Source: Trichuris trichiura
Taxonomy: Eukaryota > Nematoda > Enoplea > Trichinellida > Trichuridae
Reading direction: 5' to 3'
DNA: 64,000 nucleotides
NCBI GenBank assembly: GCA_037903355.1
Contig: JBAJFE010000057.1
Coordinates: 186,001 to 250,000, forward strand
In this document: piece after piece, positions 49,977-61,671 of the stretch
How the letters are laid out: every line of letters starts with the position of its first letter
Position numbering within the stretch: position 1 is the first letter of the stretch
Notes under the pieces: model-generated
What the model was told of the DNA's origin: nothing
The model's database searches: none
The model's input: only the letters and a program-made list of their open reading frames with translations
Translations under genes and position numbers: made by a program

Positions 49977-52900
49977 AATGAAAGTCTGTATGTACCACGA
50001 AATTCTATCTGCCCGTTATGAAGAGCCGCTGCACTCGGCAGGTGAATGTGTTCTGACGATATGGAAAACTGGAGAGTCGAATGGGACCCCTTGGCTTTGG
50101 GGTGCCATTTGTACATGCATTGTTGCGATCGCATCGACGAAGTAATCCTAAGATATTCCCATCGCTGTTAGCTATGTGGACTGGAACCAGTTCTTTACCA
50201 ACCTTTACGATATTATCAGCATGGGTGCTCCGGTGGGACTGCACATGCCAGCAACGTCACTTGGTTTCCTCCAATACAATTAATTTTACGATATTTAAAT
50301 AGCCGCCGTGAGTAGGCGGCTTTACTCCAGTTCCAGCGAAGTGTGGCGAAATATAGTGAACAAAGCCAGAGGGCTTATTTTGTGCCACCGCTTGTCGGAG
50401 CGTTGACGGCAAAATGATATGGTGCCGTTTGGCTTGATGACACGAATGCCTCAAGCTCGAGAAGGCTGTGTCTTGGAGGGTCGAAGTTGACATGCCAAGA
50501 CTCCGACGTGCAGTCACCACCGGGAACGCTTCGGAGGAATTCGCTACGCTGCTCAGTAACTGGTGAGAGCACCTAGGTGAAGACGGAAGATATGCGCGAA
50601 CTCCTCCGACACCTTACAGAGGAGCTCCGTCCGATTCTGCTGAAGTATTAAATCCTGTTACTTTTTTCCCGGAATAGCCTAATCGCCAACGTTTGCGAAA
50701 GTAGTACCTCTGCGAGTTCAAGTGGCGTCGTTGTGTAAAACCTGGTGATGACTTATCTGAGAAGATAATACACCAAGTTGCTGCGTATTTCCCAGCCGAC
50801 TGAACATTCCCTATCCACGTATATCCAAGTGAACTTGCGTTGTTTTTTTCAGTGTATTCTTATCTTTATTGGTGCGCGCTTTTGAAAATTAAATTGTTTG
50901 TTATTATTGCTCTTTAGTGTCCGTGAGTTCGCCAAGCGAAACTGCTCAGTTTTTCTATTTTAACTGAAAAGTTAAAATCTCTGAGACTACTTGCAGTTGG
51001 TCTGTGGTTAAGCAGCCCAAACGCTATAAAATAAACTTGTTACGGCTCAGTGGCTTCTTACGGCGTGTTATTGCAGTAACCGATTATGAGTTTTCACAGT
51101 GCTACGACAAAAAAGGAGAATGCTGCCGTAGATGGTCACTATTCGCTCAAAGATGAAGCAGGATCCGCCGCAGTGCGTGTGACGTCAATAATTGGTTATT
51201 TTTTGATTTTTAGAAATTTACATTCATCACGTTTATTACTGCAGTCTTTCATTATGAACAGTCGCCCTATTTTCGACCTATTGCGAAATCTTACTATTCT
51301 TTGGCTTCAACTAAAATTTAGTCAAGTACTAATGTATTACGGTAATATCTGCTGTCGAATTCGAAGTATTTTTCCAAAAATCACCAAAAAAATTCATTAA
51401 AGGGTAAAGAAGATGCATTCGTTTCGTTAATATACAGATATAAAGTTAGAAGGCGCACTGCAATGCGTTTTCTAGTGAGTGCAGGCAAAAAGTGGTTTAC
51501 GTAAATAAATAACACAAAAAAACGCAAAGATAGTTGTGTACCGTATAACTGTCGCAAGAAAGTTTCCATTCCCTTTACTATCGTGCAAATTTTAAAACTG
51601 TTTTATAATCGACTCTTCAACTCGCATAGCTGATAAAGCAAAAGTAAATGCGCGTAGTCTCATTCGTAACAAAGCCTGAAATGCTCTTTTTGTTTTCAGA
51701 CCGTCCTTGAAACCAGTTACAGCCGATAACGTTTTTGCGCGTCAGTATCTTTTCGCTGCAATGACCATTTTTGAAAATGGAGTTGCAATCAATGCGACCA
51801 GAAAGATTCGCCTTGTACAACTCGGACCGTCTACTATTAGACGGATAATTTTTATCTCAAAAATATGTTAATTCCAGAACGCACATGACGTGTCATCAGC
51901 CTAAAAGCGATGCTAAAATCTGATAATTTTATGTTCGTGAAATCATTTTCCCTTTGGAAGAAGGAATAAACTTTAGAAAATGATTCGCAACACCATTCTT
52001 AGAACCACATCTGTTTCCTTTGTTAGACGAAACTCGCAATTACGTATTGATTATTAGTACTATCGATGGGAAGCGCTAAAAAAGGTTTGTGCTTACCAAA
52101 TAAAAATTGCAGATAGGCTTAATATAAGTCAAAGCTTTATTTTAAAAGTTTCATCCGCCAACTTAGTCAGTACTGAAGTCGAAAAGAAGCTGGGTTCTGC
52201 AAATGGCAAAATTACTCAATTGGACAAGTAGACTTTGAGCAATCGCGTTTGACAATGTTAAAAAATTTGACTTTAGAAACACATTGAGTCTATACGTTAC
52301 GAAATAATACGACGAAGTTGAGGAGTTGAAGAATTAGGATAACCTGCAAATCATCTTAAATTCGACTGTATTTGTCGGCATTGTTTTAAACAACTTCAGT
52401 TTATTTGTACTGCTTGTTGAATTTTACAAACCGCGAAAAAATGACTGAATAAATAGGGACTTAGTTGCAGGCATCCATTTTTAGCTTCAGCGTGAAAATG
52501 TTTGCTGCATCTTGTGCAACAGTAGTTGCGGATGAGTAACGAGGCAACATTCCGCACGTTTCAAACGGTTCGGCAAGATTTTACCATCGGTAAACTGTGG
52601 GATAAATTTACGCGTTTGCAACACGATTCTTACATTTCCTAAAACGTTTGGCCCAGTGCAGCGCTGCCTTCTTCAGACCGCATTTCTCATCTTTTGTTTC
52701 TAGAAAGCAAATGTTATAGAAGCGAAATGTAACACATTTACTTGCGCTACATGAAAGGTAATTAAGCTGTACGGTAGCGGGAAACGCTGAAGAACGTTTG
52801 GAATAAACCTTTTGTGTAAAACATTGATTGCGTAAGCTTGTGGCAGTAACGTCAAGAGAAAAAGAGAAACTTGTTGAACATTTCTCATCGATGCAACAAT

Positions 52901-53647
52901 AGTATCTTCAATAGTAGGCTTTTTGCGACCTTCTTCCCGCCGGCTTTCGCCCGCAGGGGCAACATCAATCTGCGAAAATTTACATCAGGGAATTCCTGCG
53001 AACATTTCACTTTTCAACGACTTGAATAAATTGGAGTTGAGCCAATTAATTTCTCGGATAAACGAACCTGTCAGCCGAAATCTAAAGCCGACTAAAGCAT
53101 GGTTACTTTGCCGAGCAACGACAATGCTTAACAAAAACTATCCGAATTTCCCAACACCTAATTCTTTCTGCGAAGCGACCAAACAGGCAATGGCTAAAGC
53201 TCGGTAGAGAGCAAGCATGGAACCCTTTTTCTTTCTTTTTTCTCAAAAAGTCTATTCGCGCTTTTTAAATAAGGACATACAATTAGGTGAAGGGGAAATA
53301 GGAGCAAAGCAAAAAACAAAAATAAGCGTATTGATCCATTCTTTCACGAAACGGATTGCTGCTCTCTGAAGATTCAATTCAATGAAATGCTTACTGTTTA
53401 TTTTATCTTTCATACCACTGCTCCTCCTGAATACGTAAATTCATATTTTATTTTATTTTATCGCTTTACAAGACTACAACACCATTATTACTATTACTAC
53501 TAAACGCTGATCGCGAGATCAAATCCTGAAAGCGCTGAGTTATTTCGCAGCAGTAAAATGGGCCCAAGTAACATGTTTCGGATACTCGTTAGAAAACACC
53601 CAATATTTTATCTTATTTAAGAAAACGGAAGAATAGAGGAAAACAAG
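49977..53647. other. No intact gene; possible decayed repeat at left
   Basis: From 49977 to about 50650 both strands hold medium-length overlapping frames with balanced composition, which may be decayed mobile sequence adjoining the foldback, but I match no family. The rest is AT-rich without features. Confidence 0.3.
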
Positions 53648-53742
53648 CGATGTCGGGCATACAGTTCGACTCGAACTCAAGACGAAGCTAAACTAGCAAA
53701 GGTCAGTCCACGTATGCTTAACCAGCCTGCCGACGCTACAAC
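53648..53742 (-). repeat. tRNA-like (SINE-type) repeat
   Basis: Read on the minus strand it has an A-box-like CTGGTTAAGCATACGTGG and a B-box-like GAGTTCGAGTC about 35 bases later, and the ends GTCGGCA and TGCCCGAC can pair with one bulge. The anticodon arm is not convincing and the middle is too long for a normal tRNA. It is therefore probably a tRNA-derived SINE or an eroded tRNA gene rather than a working tRNA. Confidence 0.35.
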
Positions 53743-53849
53743 AATGAATGCAGTAGCGAAAAAAATGGTACAATCAATAAAATATTAATAATATAAATAA
53801 GTGAAAAAAAACTTTTTTACGGTGTTAACCCGTTTTTGTATTTATAACG

Positions 53850-54095
53850 TTTATTGATGTTAATAATAAACGTTTACCACGAAGCTTTTGGGTTCCGCCT
53901 GGACCCGTCTTCAGCTTGAAAAACATCATTTCCGCCATCGGGCTGCTCCCCCTGATCGCAAGCTCTTCTGTCCGACTAACTTCTACCGAGGCCCGCCGCT
54001 GTCAGCTCTGTATGTATTACGTAAATTATGTATTTCACTGGTCCAAGCGGGACCCGAAAGCTTCGTGGTAAACGTTTATTATTAACATCAATAAA
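53850..54095. repeat. Inverted repeat at the 5' end of Penelope element A
   Basis: Arms 53850-53905 and 54040-54095 (56 bp each) pair over nearly all their length, sharing TAATAATAAACGTTTACCAC and its complement, around a 134-base loop. On the minus strand the left arm reads CTGAAGA (53914-53908), then a GGGTCC/GGAACCC stem and AAAAGC; the right arm has GGACCCGAAAGC on the plus strand. Confidence 0.85.
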
Positions 54096-54270
54096 ACCTC
54101 CCCAAAACTGCTGACGACGGAACACGAGCAGTTTCGAAACGTACGGTGTTAAATTGTTCTACAGTTTCTCTAACAATTTGCTCATCCATTCGTTGGTAGG
54201 GCATTTTGAAGTTTACTTACAGATACATCCAACAGGCCAAACCCGTGAACCAGAGGAACAACTGTGAAAC

Positions 54271-54762
54271 ATGAATAAACGTTATAAATACAAAAAAGGA
54301 CTACACTTCTTCCCAACTCCCAAAAAGCCACCCTTCCTCAACATCATTGTCTCCATTGAGGACAGCCTATCTTCAATTGACCCAGAGATAGCCACACGGA
54401 TTAGGAATAGTTAATCTTCAATTATCCTAGGTCACAACTTTAACAACACTCTAAACTTAAACCGATACGAAATGAATTGCTTACGTCAACTAAGAAAACA
54501 ATCCAGCAGAATTATCACAAAAGCAGATATGGCCTGTTGGATATATCTGTAAGTAAACTTCAAAGTGCCCTACCAACGGATATCATCCATCCGTTGGTAG
54601 GGCACTTTGAAGTTTACTTACAGATACATCCAACAGGCCAAACCCGTGAATCTGAAGATCTACTATGAAACAACTCAAGCCTGTTAAAAGACATCCTGTC
54701 TTTCAAAAGCAGATAAAGGAAATAGAACAGTTCTACTGGACAGAAGCACCTACACTGAAAAG
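54271..54762 (+). pseudogene. Broken N-terminal part of the Penelope A open frame
   Basis: An ATG at 54271 opens a frame (MNKRYKYKKGLHFFPTPKK...) in register with the main open frame at 54763. It is interrupted by one TAA at 54412 and by the 186-bp insertion at 54529-54714. After the insertion KGNRTVLLDRSTYTEK leads into the ATG at 54763. Comparable sequence precedes element B. The region is the N-terminal extension typical of Penelope reverse transcriptases. Confidence 0.7.
54518..54714. mobile_element. Hairpin insertion inside Penelope element A
   Basis: An insertion flanked by 11-bp direct repeats CAAAAGCAGAT (54518-54528 and 54704-54714). It contains a 51-bp inverted repeat (54531-54581 and 54589-54639) with a 7-base loop, followed by a 64-base tail. 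The right arm and the start of the tail match the element's own leader at 54191-54249 almost base for base, so the insert derives from Penelope-related sequence. Its length, 186 bp with one repeat, preserves the frame. Confidence 0.85.
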
Positions 54763-56457
54763 ATGACAACTATATTAAACACAGAGAATTACACACCTCT
54801 ACCCGCCGACCCTACAGAAGCCTCTCGAAAAAATCTCCGTTCTCTTCTCGTTACGTTTGCCGCAGAGACCAAAGAATCAGAAATATCCAAATTAGCAACA
54901 CATCTTAAATTCGCGTCGAATTATAGACCCCCTGAGCTATACGGGCTTCCCAAAGTACACAAACCGAATGTCCCACTAAGACCAATAGTATCTACAATCA
55001 ACAGCACTACAAGCGAGCTCAGTCGATACTTAAAAAAGATCATCAAACCCTTAACCGGCAAAGAACCCTCTTTCGTCAAAAATAGCAAGTCTTTCGTCAA
55101 TGAAATACGAAACCATCACATGAAACCCGATGAGATTCTAGTTAGTTACGATGTAAAAGATTTATTCCCGAGCATTCCAGTGCCAGACACATTGGAGATG
55201 TTGTACAGCCTCTTCAATGCAGATACAAGTCTACCCAGCAGAACAAAGTTAAATCCCTTTCACATTATCAAGCTTGTTTCTTTTTGCATGCAAGATGGCA
55301 ATTACTTCACCTTTGACAACAAATACTACAAACAATCCAGCGGAATCCCAATGGGCAGTTCTTTATCCCCAGTCTTAGCAGAAATTTTTATGGAAAACCT
55401 TGAAAGAAGAATTTTCGAAAACGTAGACAGACAAATCGCCCCACTCCTCTTCAAAAGATATGTGGACGATATCTTTGTAATCATCAAGGCCGGAAAAGAA
55501 GAACAATTTCTACTATTCCTCAACAACATGCGCCCAAACCAGATAGTCTTCACCATGGAAAAAGAAGAAAACAAAAGTCTTCCCTTTCTACATGTGCTTA
55601 TTATTCGCACAAATGAAGGGCTTAAAACCAGAGTCTATAGGAAACCCACGCAGACTGAACAATATCTCATCTTCTCATCACATCATCCACGATCAGTAAT
55701 GAGTGGAATCCTCTCCGGAATGGTCGATAGGGCAGTCAATATATGTGACCCTGAATATCTACAGCCGGAACTTAACTATATTAGAAAAGTCTTCTACAAA
55801 AATCATTATCCTAAATCTTTCATTGACCGAGTATTCAAATACAGGCTACACAAAGGTGAAGCTCCTGATCCTAATACCTCACTATATCCACGTTTAGTTG
55901 TTCCATATGTGGCGGGACTAGGCGAAAAGTTTATTCAGCTAGGTAAAAGATTGGGTTTCAGAGTCTTTTTCAAAAATTTTCCCAATCTCAGATCAATTCT
56001 CCGGACGGACAAAAGGAAAATTCCCATAAACGAAAGAACGGGTCTCATCTACGCGATCGAATGCTCTTGTTCAGCAGTTTACGTCGGCGAAACAGGGAAT
56101 ACTTTAGAACACCGATTCCAAGAACACATAAGGAAACTAAACAGTTACAACAATGCAAAAAGTAGCCTACACAATATGCACTCCCCAATACCTCGCCGCG
56201 GAAGACCAATATTGGATCCAACAAAAACCATGGAAAAGGCAATTCAAGCTTCCGCGGTGGTAGAACATGCGGTGAATTGCAAACAGCCCCTCCATCCAAG
56301 AGCCCTTTGCTATGAAAGTAACCTACACCTAAGAAAACTAAAAGAGGCTCTCTATATTAGAAACAACGTGACTTTCAATCGAGACCAAGGGGCAGACATT
56401 AGTGATTTATGGACAAATATCATTACACTCCACAATTGTTGTTCCCTTAATAGTTAA
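54763..56457 (+). CDS. Penelope-like reverse transcriptase with GIY-YIG endonuclease
   Basis: An intact frame of 564 residues. Reverse transcriptase blocks in order: YRPPELYGLPKVHKP at about 54, PLRPIVSTINSTTSELS, the catalytic VSYDVKDLFPSIP at about 128, SSGIPMGSSLSPVLAEIFME at about 192, and FKRYVDDIFVI with the YVDD pair at about 230. A thumb block includes YRKPTQTEQYLIFSSHHP at about 291. The C-terminus carries a GIY-YIG-like nuclease: GLIYAIEC at about 427 and AVYVGETGN, with Arg in EHRFQEH. In Penelope elements the nuclease nicks target DNA and the enzyme copies the RNA there; some relatives act at telomeres. The 5' part of the frame is broken upstream, so this ATG may not be the original start. 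Confidence 0.93.
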   Translation: MTTILNTENYTPLPADPTEASRKNLRSLLVTFAAETKESEISKLATHLKFASNYRPPELYGLPKVHKPNVPLRPIVSTINSTTSELSRYLKKIIKPLTGKEPSFVKNSKSFVNEIRNHHMKPDEILVSYDVKDLFPSIPVPDTLEMLYSLFNADTSLPSRTKLNPFHIIKLVSFCMQDGNYFTFDNKYYKQSSGIPMGSSLSPVLAEIFMENLERRIFENVDRQIAPLLFKRYVDDIFVIIKAGKEEQFLLFLNNMRPNQIVFTMEKEENKSLPFLHVLIIRTNEGLKTRVYRKPTQTEQYLIFSSHHPRSVMSGILSGMVDRAVNICDPEYLQPELNYIRKVFYKNHYPKSFIDRVFKYRLHKGEAPDPNTSLYPRLVVPYVAGLGEKFIQLGKRLGFRVFFKNFPNLRSILRTDKRKIPINERTGLIYAIECSCSAVYVGETGNTLEHRFQEHIRKLNSYNNAKSSLHNMHSPIPRRGRPILDPTKTMEKAIQASAVVEHAVNCKQPLHPRALCYESNLHLRKLKEALYIRNNVTFNRDQGADISDLWTNIITLHNCCSLNS

Positions 56458-56740
56458 CACACAAGCTAAAATCAATGGGAACTGAAACACTGAAGAAAAA
56501 TCAAATCACATTTTTGGAACAAAGGGATAAAAACTGAAAAACGAAAGTACAAGGTCGGCCCATGCATTAACAAATTTCTACAAGAATACTGGCAGCTGAC
56601 AGACACAGAAGAAGAACTTCAAAACTCTCGTTTTAAACGTTGATAAGTGACGGAAGACAAATGTCGTCTCAGTAACCACCACAAACTTCATTGGACCGCT
56701 GAAGACTAGCCGCGGCGGACCCGAAAGCTTCGGAGAGAAA

Positions 56741-57295
56741 AATCTTTTTATTTTAGATCTCAACGGGACAGAATCCGTAATAAAGATATTTTCAATATGA
56801 AAACACACAGTCCCGTACTAAAGCATCACATTTTCAAAACGGATTAATACCGTAAAAAAAGTTATTTCAAGAAGAAAGTCAAAAAAAACCCGTTACGAAG
56901 TAGAAGAAGAAAATGAGAAAAAATGAATACAACTAAGTTGAACAAAGCAAGAACATTATAAACAATAGTTAAATTTCAACCTACGTCGTGTAGCAGTCGC
57001 GGATTAAAGACGGTTGAGAAAAAGTGTAAACTACGCGCTGTCAACTACTACTTTAATGAACATATGGTACAGAAGATGGGAAGAAGCTAGCAAAGAAGAT
57101 GCCGCATGAAAAGCGAAGACAATACTACGCGTACAGGTAAAGTACACAAAAGCGTTAGTAATAAAACGGCCTGCGAAAAAAGAAAAAGTGAAAAGACAAA
57201 GGCGACACGGAGAAAGTGCAGCACATAGGGCAAGATGATTTTTGTTGGATGAAAAGAAAGGAAAAAGAAGAAGAAGCAATAGAAGACTTCTTTGG
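56741..57295. other. Spacer between Penelope A and the Arf GAP gene
   Basis: AT-rich DNA that probably includes the 3' UTR of the minus-strand Arf GAP gene. No coding sequence seen. Confidence 0.5.
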
Positions 57296-60200
57296 CTAAC
57301 ATAACGACGGAGATCTGCTACCCGTTAGCGTGAAATCACGGCAAACGTCCAGGAAGGCTAACTCGTTTAAACTAACTGAATCACCTTTGAATTCGTCGCT
57401 TAGTTTCGCCAAGCGCAAAAGAGTGACAATGTCGGCATTCGCTTGATCAATGGCAATATCAAGCGGACATTTGCCATCAATGTCAACTAAACCTTGATCC
57501 GCGCCACGCTTTACCAAAAAGCATACGAGTCTAAACCGCAAAACAAAAAAAATGCTAAATTAGGAATGAACGAGAAAAAAGCCGTTTTGCGCCGCTTACG
57601 CCGTGTTTCCCGCTTCGCAGGCGTAATGTAGAAGCGTCTTTCGCCGGCCATCCTGAGCATTTATGTCCGCTCCATTGAGTAGCAAAAGTTCGCAGGCGAT
57701 TGCCGATTTCTAATTCAATAACAACTTGTTGAAAAGGCAACATCATTTGAACAACCAAATATTGGGCATACCGACTGGTGAAGGGCGGTTCCTTGGCTTC
57801 CATCAGCGCTGTGACAATTGACGCTGGCACCTGACGCAATGGCAGTAAACATTGCCGGAATATCGTTCCTTGCCGTTGCAACGATCAGTTCATTGCTTTG
57901 GCACATCATTTCGTCCGATACAAGACGAAGTACATCGATTTGATCCTTTCCATCGTCTGAAAAATGTCTATATAAGGTAAGAGAGCAAGAAAGTGAAATA
58001 AATCTCACAAAGTGATGGCTCCGATCGGCTGAACCGCCTGCTAGATGACAAGGAAGGAGCAGGGCCGTTTACCGGGTTGGCTGAAGCATGACCAAACGAA
58101 ACACCGCACGCGCAATCGGCTAAGCATAAGAAAGAGCGGGACACATGCATGTAGCGGTTTAAGAAACTATTCGACGGAGACAGAAACGTTTGCCCTAAAA
58201 AGGAAAACACCTTGAAGCAAATTAAGTTAGGACAAAAAATGAGACCATCCTACTTGAACATGCGCAGTTGATCAAATGCCGTCGAAAAAGGCGCCCATGG
58301 CGAGAAAATGGTCGCATAAATGAGCGCTTCAAATATTTTGCTTTTATTACAGCTTCTCTGGCAAACCTAAAAAAGTTGACGGACCCGAACATTTTACCGG
58401 AATTCATATTTGCTAATAAAAATGAAAAGTACGCGACTGCAATGTCTGCATCGAGACTGTTCGCTTGAACAAAAAGCTTAAAATCTAATATGGACCTACT
58501 GAACTTGAAAAGACAACGCCGTTACGAAGGTAGGCTTGTAAGCAGTTTTCGTTTCTTAACTTTGGCTAAAAACGTAGATGCAACCAACTATTACGGGAAC
58601 ATCCTTTGCCAGAGGGCGCTTTTGGTGAGGATTCAGATAACGGAGATTTTTTGAAGGAAAGCAGCGTCGACAGTAAGCTTTGATACTTAAGCCTTAAGCG
58701 AACGCTTTTTTGATATATAAAAAGCGTTTTGAATCGCGCATCCCTTCTCTTTCAACAGATTAGCCAAGAAACGCTGCCGTTCGTCATCCAGAAGTGGACG
58801 CAATAAGTTATCGTACCAAGAAAGCTTAAAAATGGTCAGGTACAACCTTCTCAAAACGTTCTAAGCTGCGACTTTAATCCAAAAGGATGTAGAGCAATCT
58901 CGATAATCGAAAGAAAACTTATCAAAACAAAAGTTGCAACATGTAGCGTAAAAAGAACCTGAAAATCTTTACTGTTACAGTAAGCCTTTTGTTCTTGATT
59001 AGCGGGAAAAACGTTGAAGTTCGCTGACGTCTGCTCACCTCGGAGAATTTGGCTTTAAAAGGCGTCGTTCGTAATTGGATGCGGTGTAAATATTGTTAAC
59101 AATTCTGTTTCCCAACAATCGCATCAACTGCACTTGTTCCGGCTCCCAAACGTCCAACGTGATTGATCGCACTTTGGATACCTGTACGCCAAGGCTGCTA
59201 AAATTGATAGCAATTTTAAAATATTCTCTCCCTCGAGAGTCGACGCTTCAATTCGCACCGATGAATTCCGGAACATTCGATGCACAAAGTGATACCCATA
59301 TTCAAACTTGCCCACTTGGGATCCTTCGAGCCGCACTCGGCGCATAGTTCATTACCCGGCAGGTTGCAAACTGAAATTTGGTCGCTAACGGCAATAACAA
59401 CGATCGATAAAGGAGTCGCGTTATATTCACCTTCGTTGCGTACCGCCGTGCCGGATGTTGTATGATCTTTTGGCATTGCCTTTACAAGATTGCCTGTCGA
59501 TCCATTCGATGGCTAAAAACGTCACAGATTATTGATGAAGTTGTGCGCAAAAGGGAAAACAAACACACGCTGCGCAAAGATGCATAAAAAAATCGCAACT
59601 CTTGGAAAAGTCCCGTCGATACGTGCCTGCCGCATGCGTCAAAAAGGGTGCCGAAACAGGCGCTCAACTAACTAAAGACCAAACTGAAAATCAATTCTTT
59701 TACGAACCTGAATATCTTTATAAATGCGCTAGTAAGGGTACCCCAAAGATGTTAGTAAAGGATAGATAGGCAGCCAGTTAGAAGACAGTCAACCGCAACA
59801 AACTGCCTCGCTTCTTGACGAGTCAACAGGGGCGATGGAGGCAAAGTTATTTTATTCAAATATCCTTGCGCTTTGAATGTTGATTGACTGGCTTCAAACA
59901 CGGCTGTCCATCCATTAATGGTGATTGCCGCAGCACTTTAACGACCAACGAATGTATGGCGTCCCAGCGGGTGAGCAACCGCGATGAAAATGTGCAAACT
60001 CTGAATAAACTTCAATTGATAACTATTCGCAGGTTAATTGAGGAAAAAAGCGGGAAAATAAATTTTCCAACTGCTAACCATATCGGGCATACTGTCGTGA
60101 AGAGCAGCTTCTATGGTTCTTTTCAATGCTTTAATCCAAGCCAATCGAAGCGACTCCGAATCGGCTTGAAGCATGTGACTTCTGCAAAAAAAATTCAACA

Positions 60201-60872
60201 AGTACAAATGCTGACAGTACGATGGAAGACGATGGATACTTGCTCGGAGTGACCACTTCGAAACAGTATCGACGGTCGCAGCTGCTCTGAGCCGGTCTGA
60301 CCAAGCACAACCTGAGATCGTCTTCCATTACGGTACAGCCGGTGGAGATATCAACAGGAAACAATTGATTGTTGAAATCCACTTCCGGTCTTACGTAGAG
60401 CAGCTTGTTATTTTTAATGATGAACCATCGCCTATAAACAGTGCTCGTAAGAGAAAAAAACAATTCGGACGAAATTTTGAACATTCAACAAACGACTAAC
60501 CTGTTCCATGTTCGTATGGCCCGGCTTGATCGTTTGAATAGATATCCTTCCATTACAACGTCTGGATCAACGGATAAACCGCAAGGATGGAGGAAAACCT
60601 CCTGAAAATAAGGGCCTTGTACTTTATGCAAATTTTTTAAGAATCCGTAAGACAACTTTTGGCACTAATGCGTGACGATCCTGCATTCTCTTCTCCAGTT
60701 GGCGTGTATCTTCCTTCAGCGATTGCAATCGGCTGACCAACTCATTTTTGACGTTAAGCCAATCGCTTTGAAACAAGTCGTGCCCTTGATGAAAGAACGT
60801 CTCCGTAGCGTAAATAAAGGACAAGAAAGCTTCCAAAATTTCGTGCTTCTTGCTGGTATGCACCCAATTGAT
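57296..60872 (-). CDS. cnt-1: Arf GTPase-activating protein, ACAP/CNT-1 type (BAR-PH-ArfGAP-ankyrin), 5' end not found
   Basis: Ten exons, from the 5' side: 60872-60657, 60601-60501, 60431-60240, 60181-60079, 59512-59259, 59197-59039, 58366-58254, 57956-57772, 57709-57600, 57530-57296. They join in one frame, 555 residues to the stop. Order: end of the BAR domain ([20 protein letters not shown]), PH domain at about 88-198 ([20 protein letters not shown]), ArfGAP zinc finger with Cys 261, 264, 281 and 284 ([17 protein letters not shown]) and the catalytic Arg in SGIHR, then [27 protein letters not shown], and ankyrin repeats at about 395-500 ([24 protein letters not shown]). ACAPs bind curved membranes and phosphoinositides and switch off Arf6 in endocytic recycling. 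Introns of 55-69 bp alternate with ones of 247-672 bp. The N-terminal half of the BAR domain is not seen before the Penelope element at 61.7 kb. Confidence 0.92.
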
Positions 60873-61671
60873 CTAAACAACGCGCAACTTTCAATCTTGG
60901 CTGGAAGAAGCAAATGCCGATGTTCTATTTTGCAAAAGCAAGCGCGCCAGCTCTACGACAACATGCAGTGTACGAAAATTAGACTAAACATTACTGACAC
61001 ACCGGCAAAATGTGCATAAAATGCGGAGATACTGCTTTCGCGGGAATTTAAAAATTTACCTAACCTGCGTTCTATTAGGACTACAGTACGACGCGCAAAA
61101 CTGACTCGATTCATGTGTAACGTCTAAAAAATGGATTGCAAGTTTAACTGCACATGCAAACGCGTTTTGGAAACTTTCTAGGTTGCACGTTCAAATAATC
61201 AATTATTTCAAGCGATTTTCAAGAGAAAATATCGCGCGAATAGGCGTTAACAGCGCCGGAGCGGAATGCCAATCAACGAAGCGTCGTCAGCGTTTGGAAT
61301 TTTCACAACTCGAAAAAATCCATAGCCGCAAGCGGACTTCGGGATTAGCTTTCGTTGGCTCCAACTTTACGTTGAGAAAACGACAGCGCCGACTGATCCT
61401 GAAAAAATTGGCTTATCGATCCTGTCCGGTTCTTACTTATTCATTAAAGCGTGAGTCAAATACGAGCGGCCGCGCCCTGATAAGCAAACGTAAATGGGGC
61501 GATAGAATAACGATAAGCGAATTTGCGAAGGCTCTAATACGAAACAATTCGAAACGAAATGGAAGAGCAAAAAATTAGGTCAAAATTTTGAACTTTCCAC
61601 CCAACAAACTTTCAAGCGACAACTTTGCGTCAATAAGGCGTAAATAAGTTGGTCACGTAAAAACCAGTTGA
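60873..61671. other. Spacer between the Arf GAP gene and Penelope B
   Basis: Should contain 5' exons of the Arf GAP gene if introns stayed short, but no BAR sequence was found in any minus-strand frame. On the plus strand about 61047-61120 reads KNLPNLRSIRTTVRR, resembling the FxNLRSILR block of the Penelope proteins, perhaps an older fragment. A 131-codon basic frame at 61183-61578 (+) has no recognised relative. Confidence 0.4.

Larger units (their letters stand above)
53850..56740 (+). mobile_element. Penelope-like retroelement A
   Basis: Spans a terminal-type inverted repeat (53850-54095), a leader, the coding region and a 3' region ending near GACCCGAAAGCTTCGG at 56719-56734. The same GACCCGAAAGCTTCG occurs in the 5' repeat (54051-54065), suggesting that both ends carry copies of one terminal sequence, as in Penelope elements with pseudo-LTRs. 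The element is inserted on the plus strand, head to tail with the neighbouring Arf GAP gene on the minus strand. Outer limits are estimated from these repeats. Confidence 0.7.

Noticed and set aside
59884..60252. 122-codon plus-strand frame across the Arf GAP gene
   Set aside because: Antisense to a PH-domain exon and its intron; the minus-strand reading is supported by homology and splice phase.
61183..61578. Basic 131-codon frame between the Arf GAP gene and Penelope B
   Set aside because: Resembles neither a ribosomal protein nor a Penelope domain; strongly Arg/Lys-rich composition alone is not evidence of a gene.
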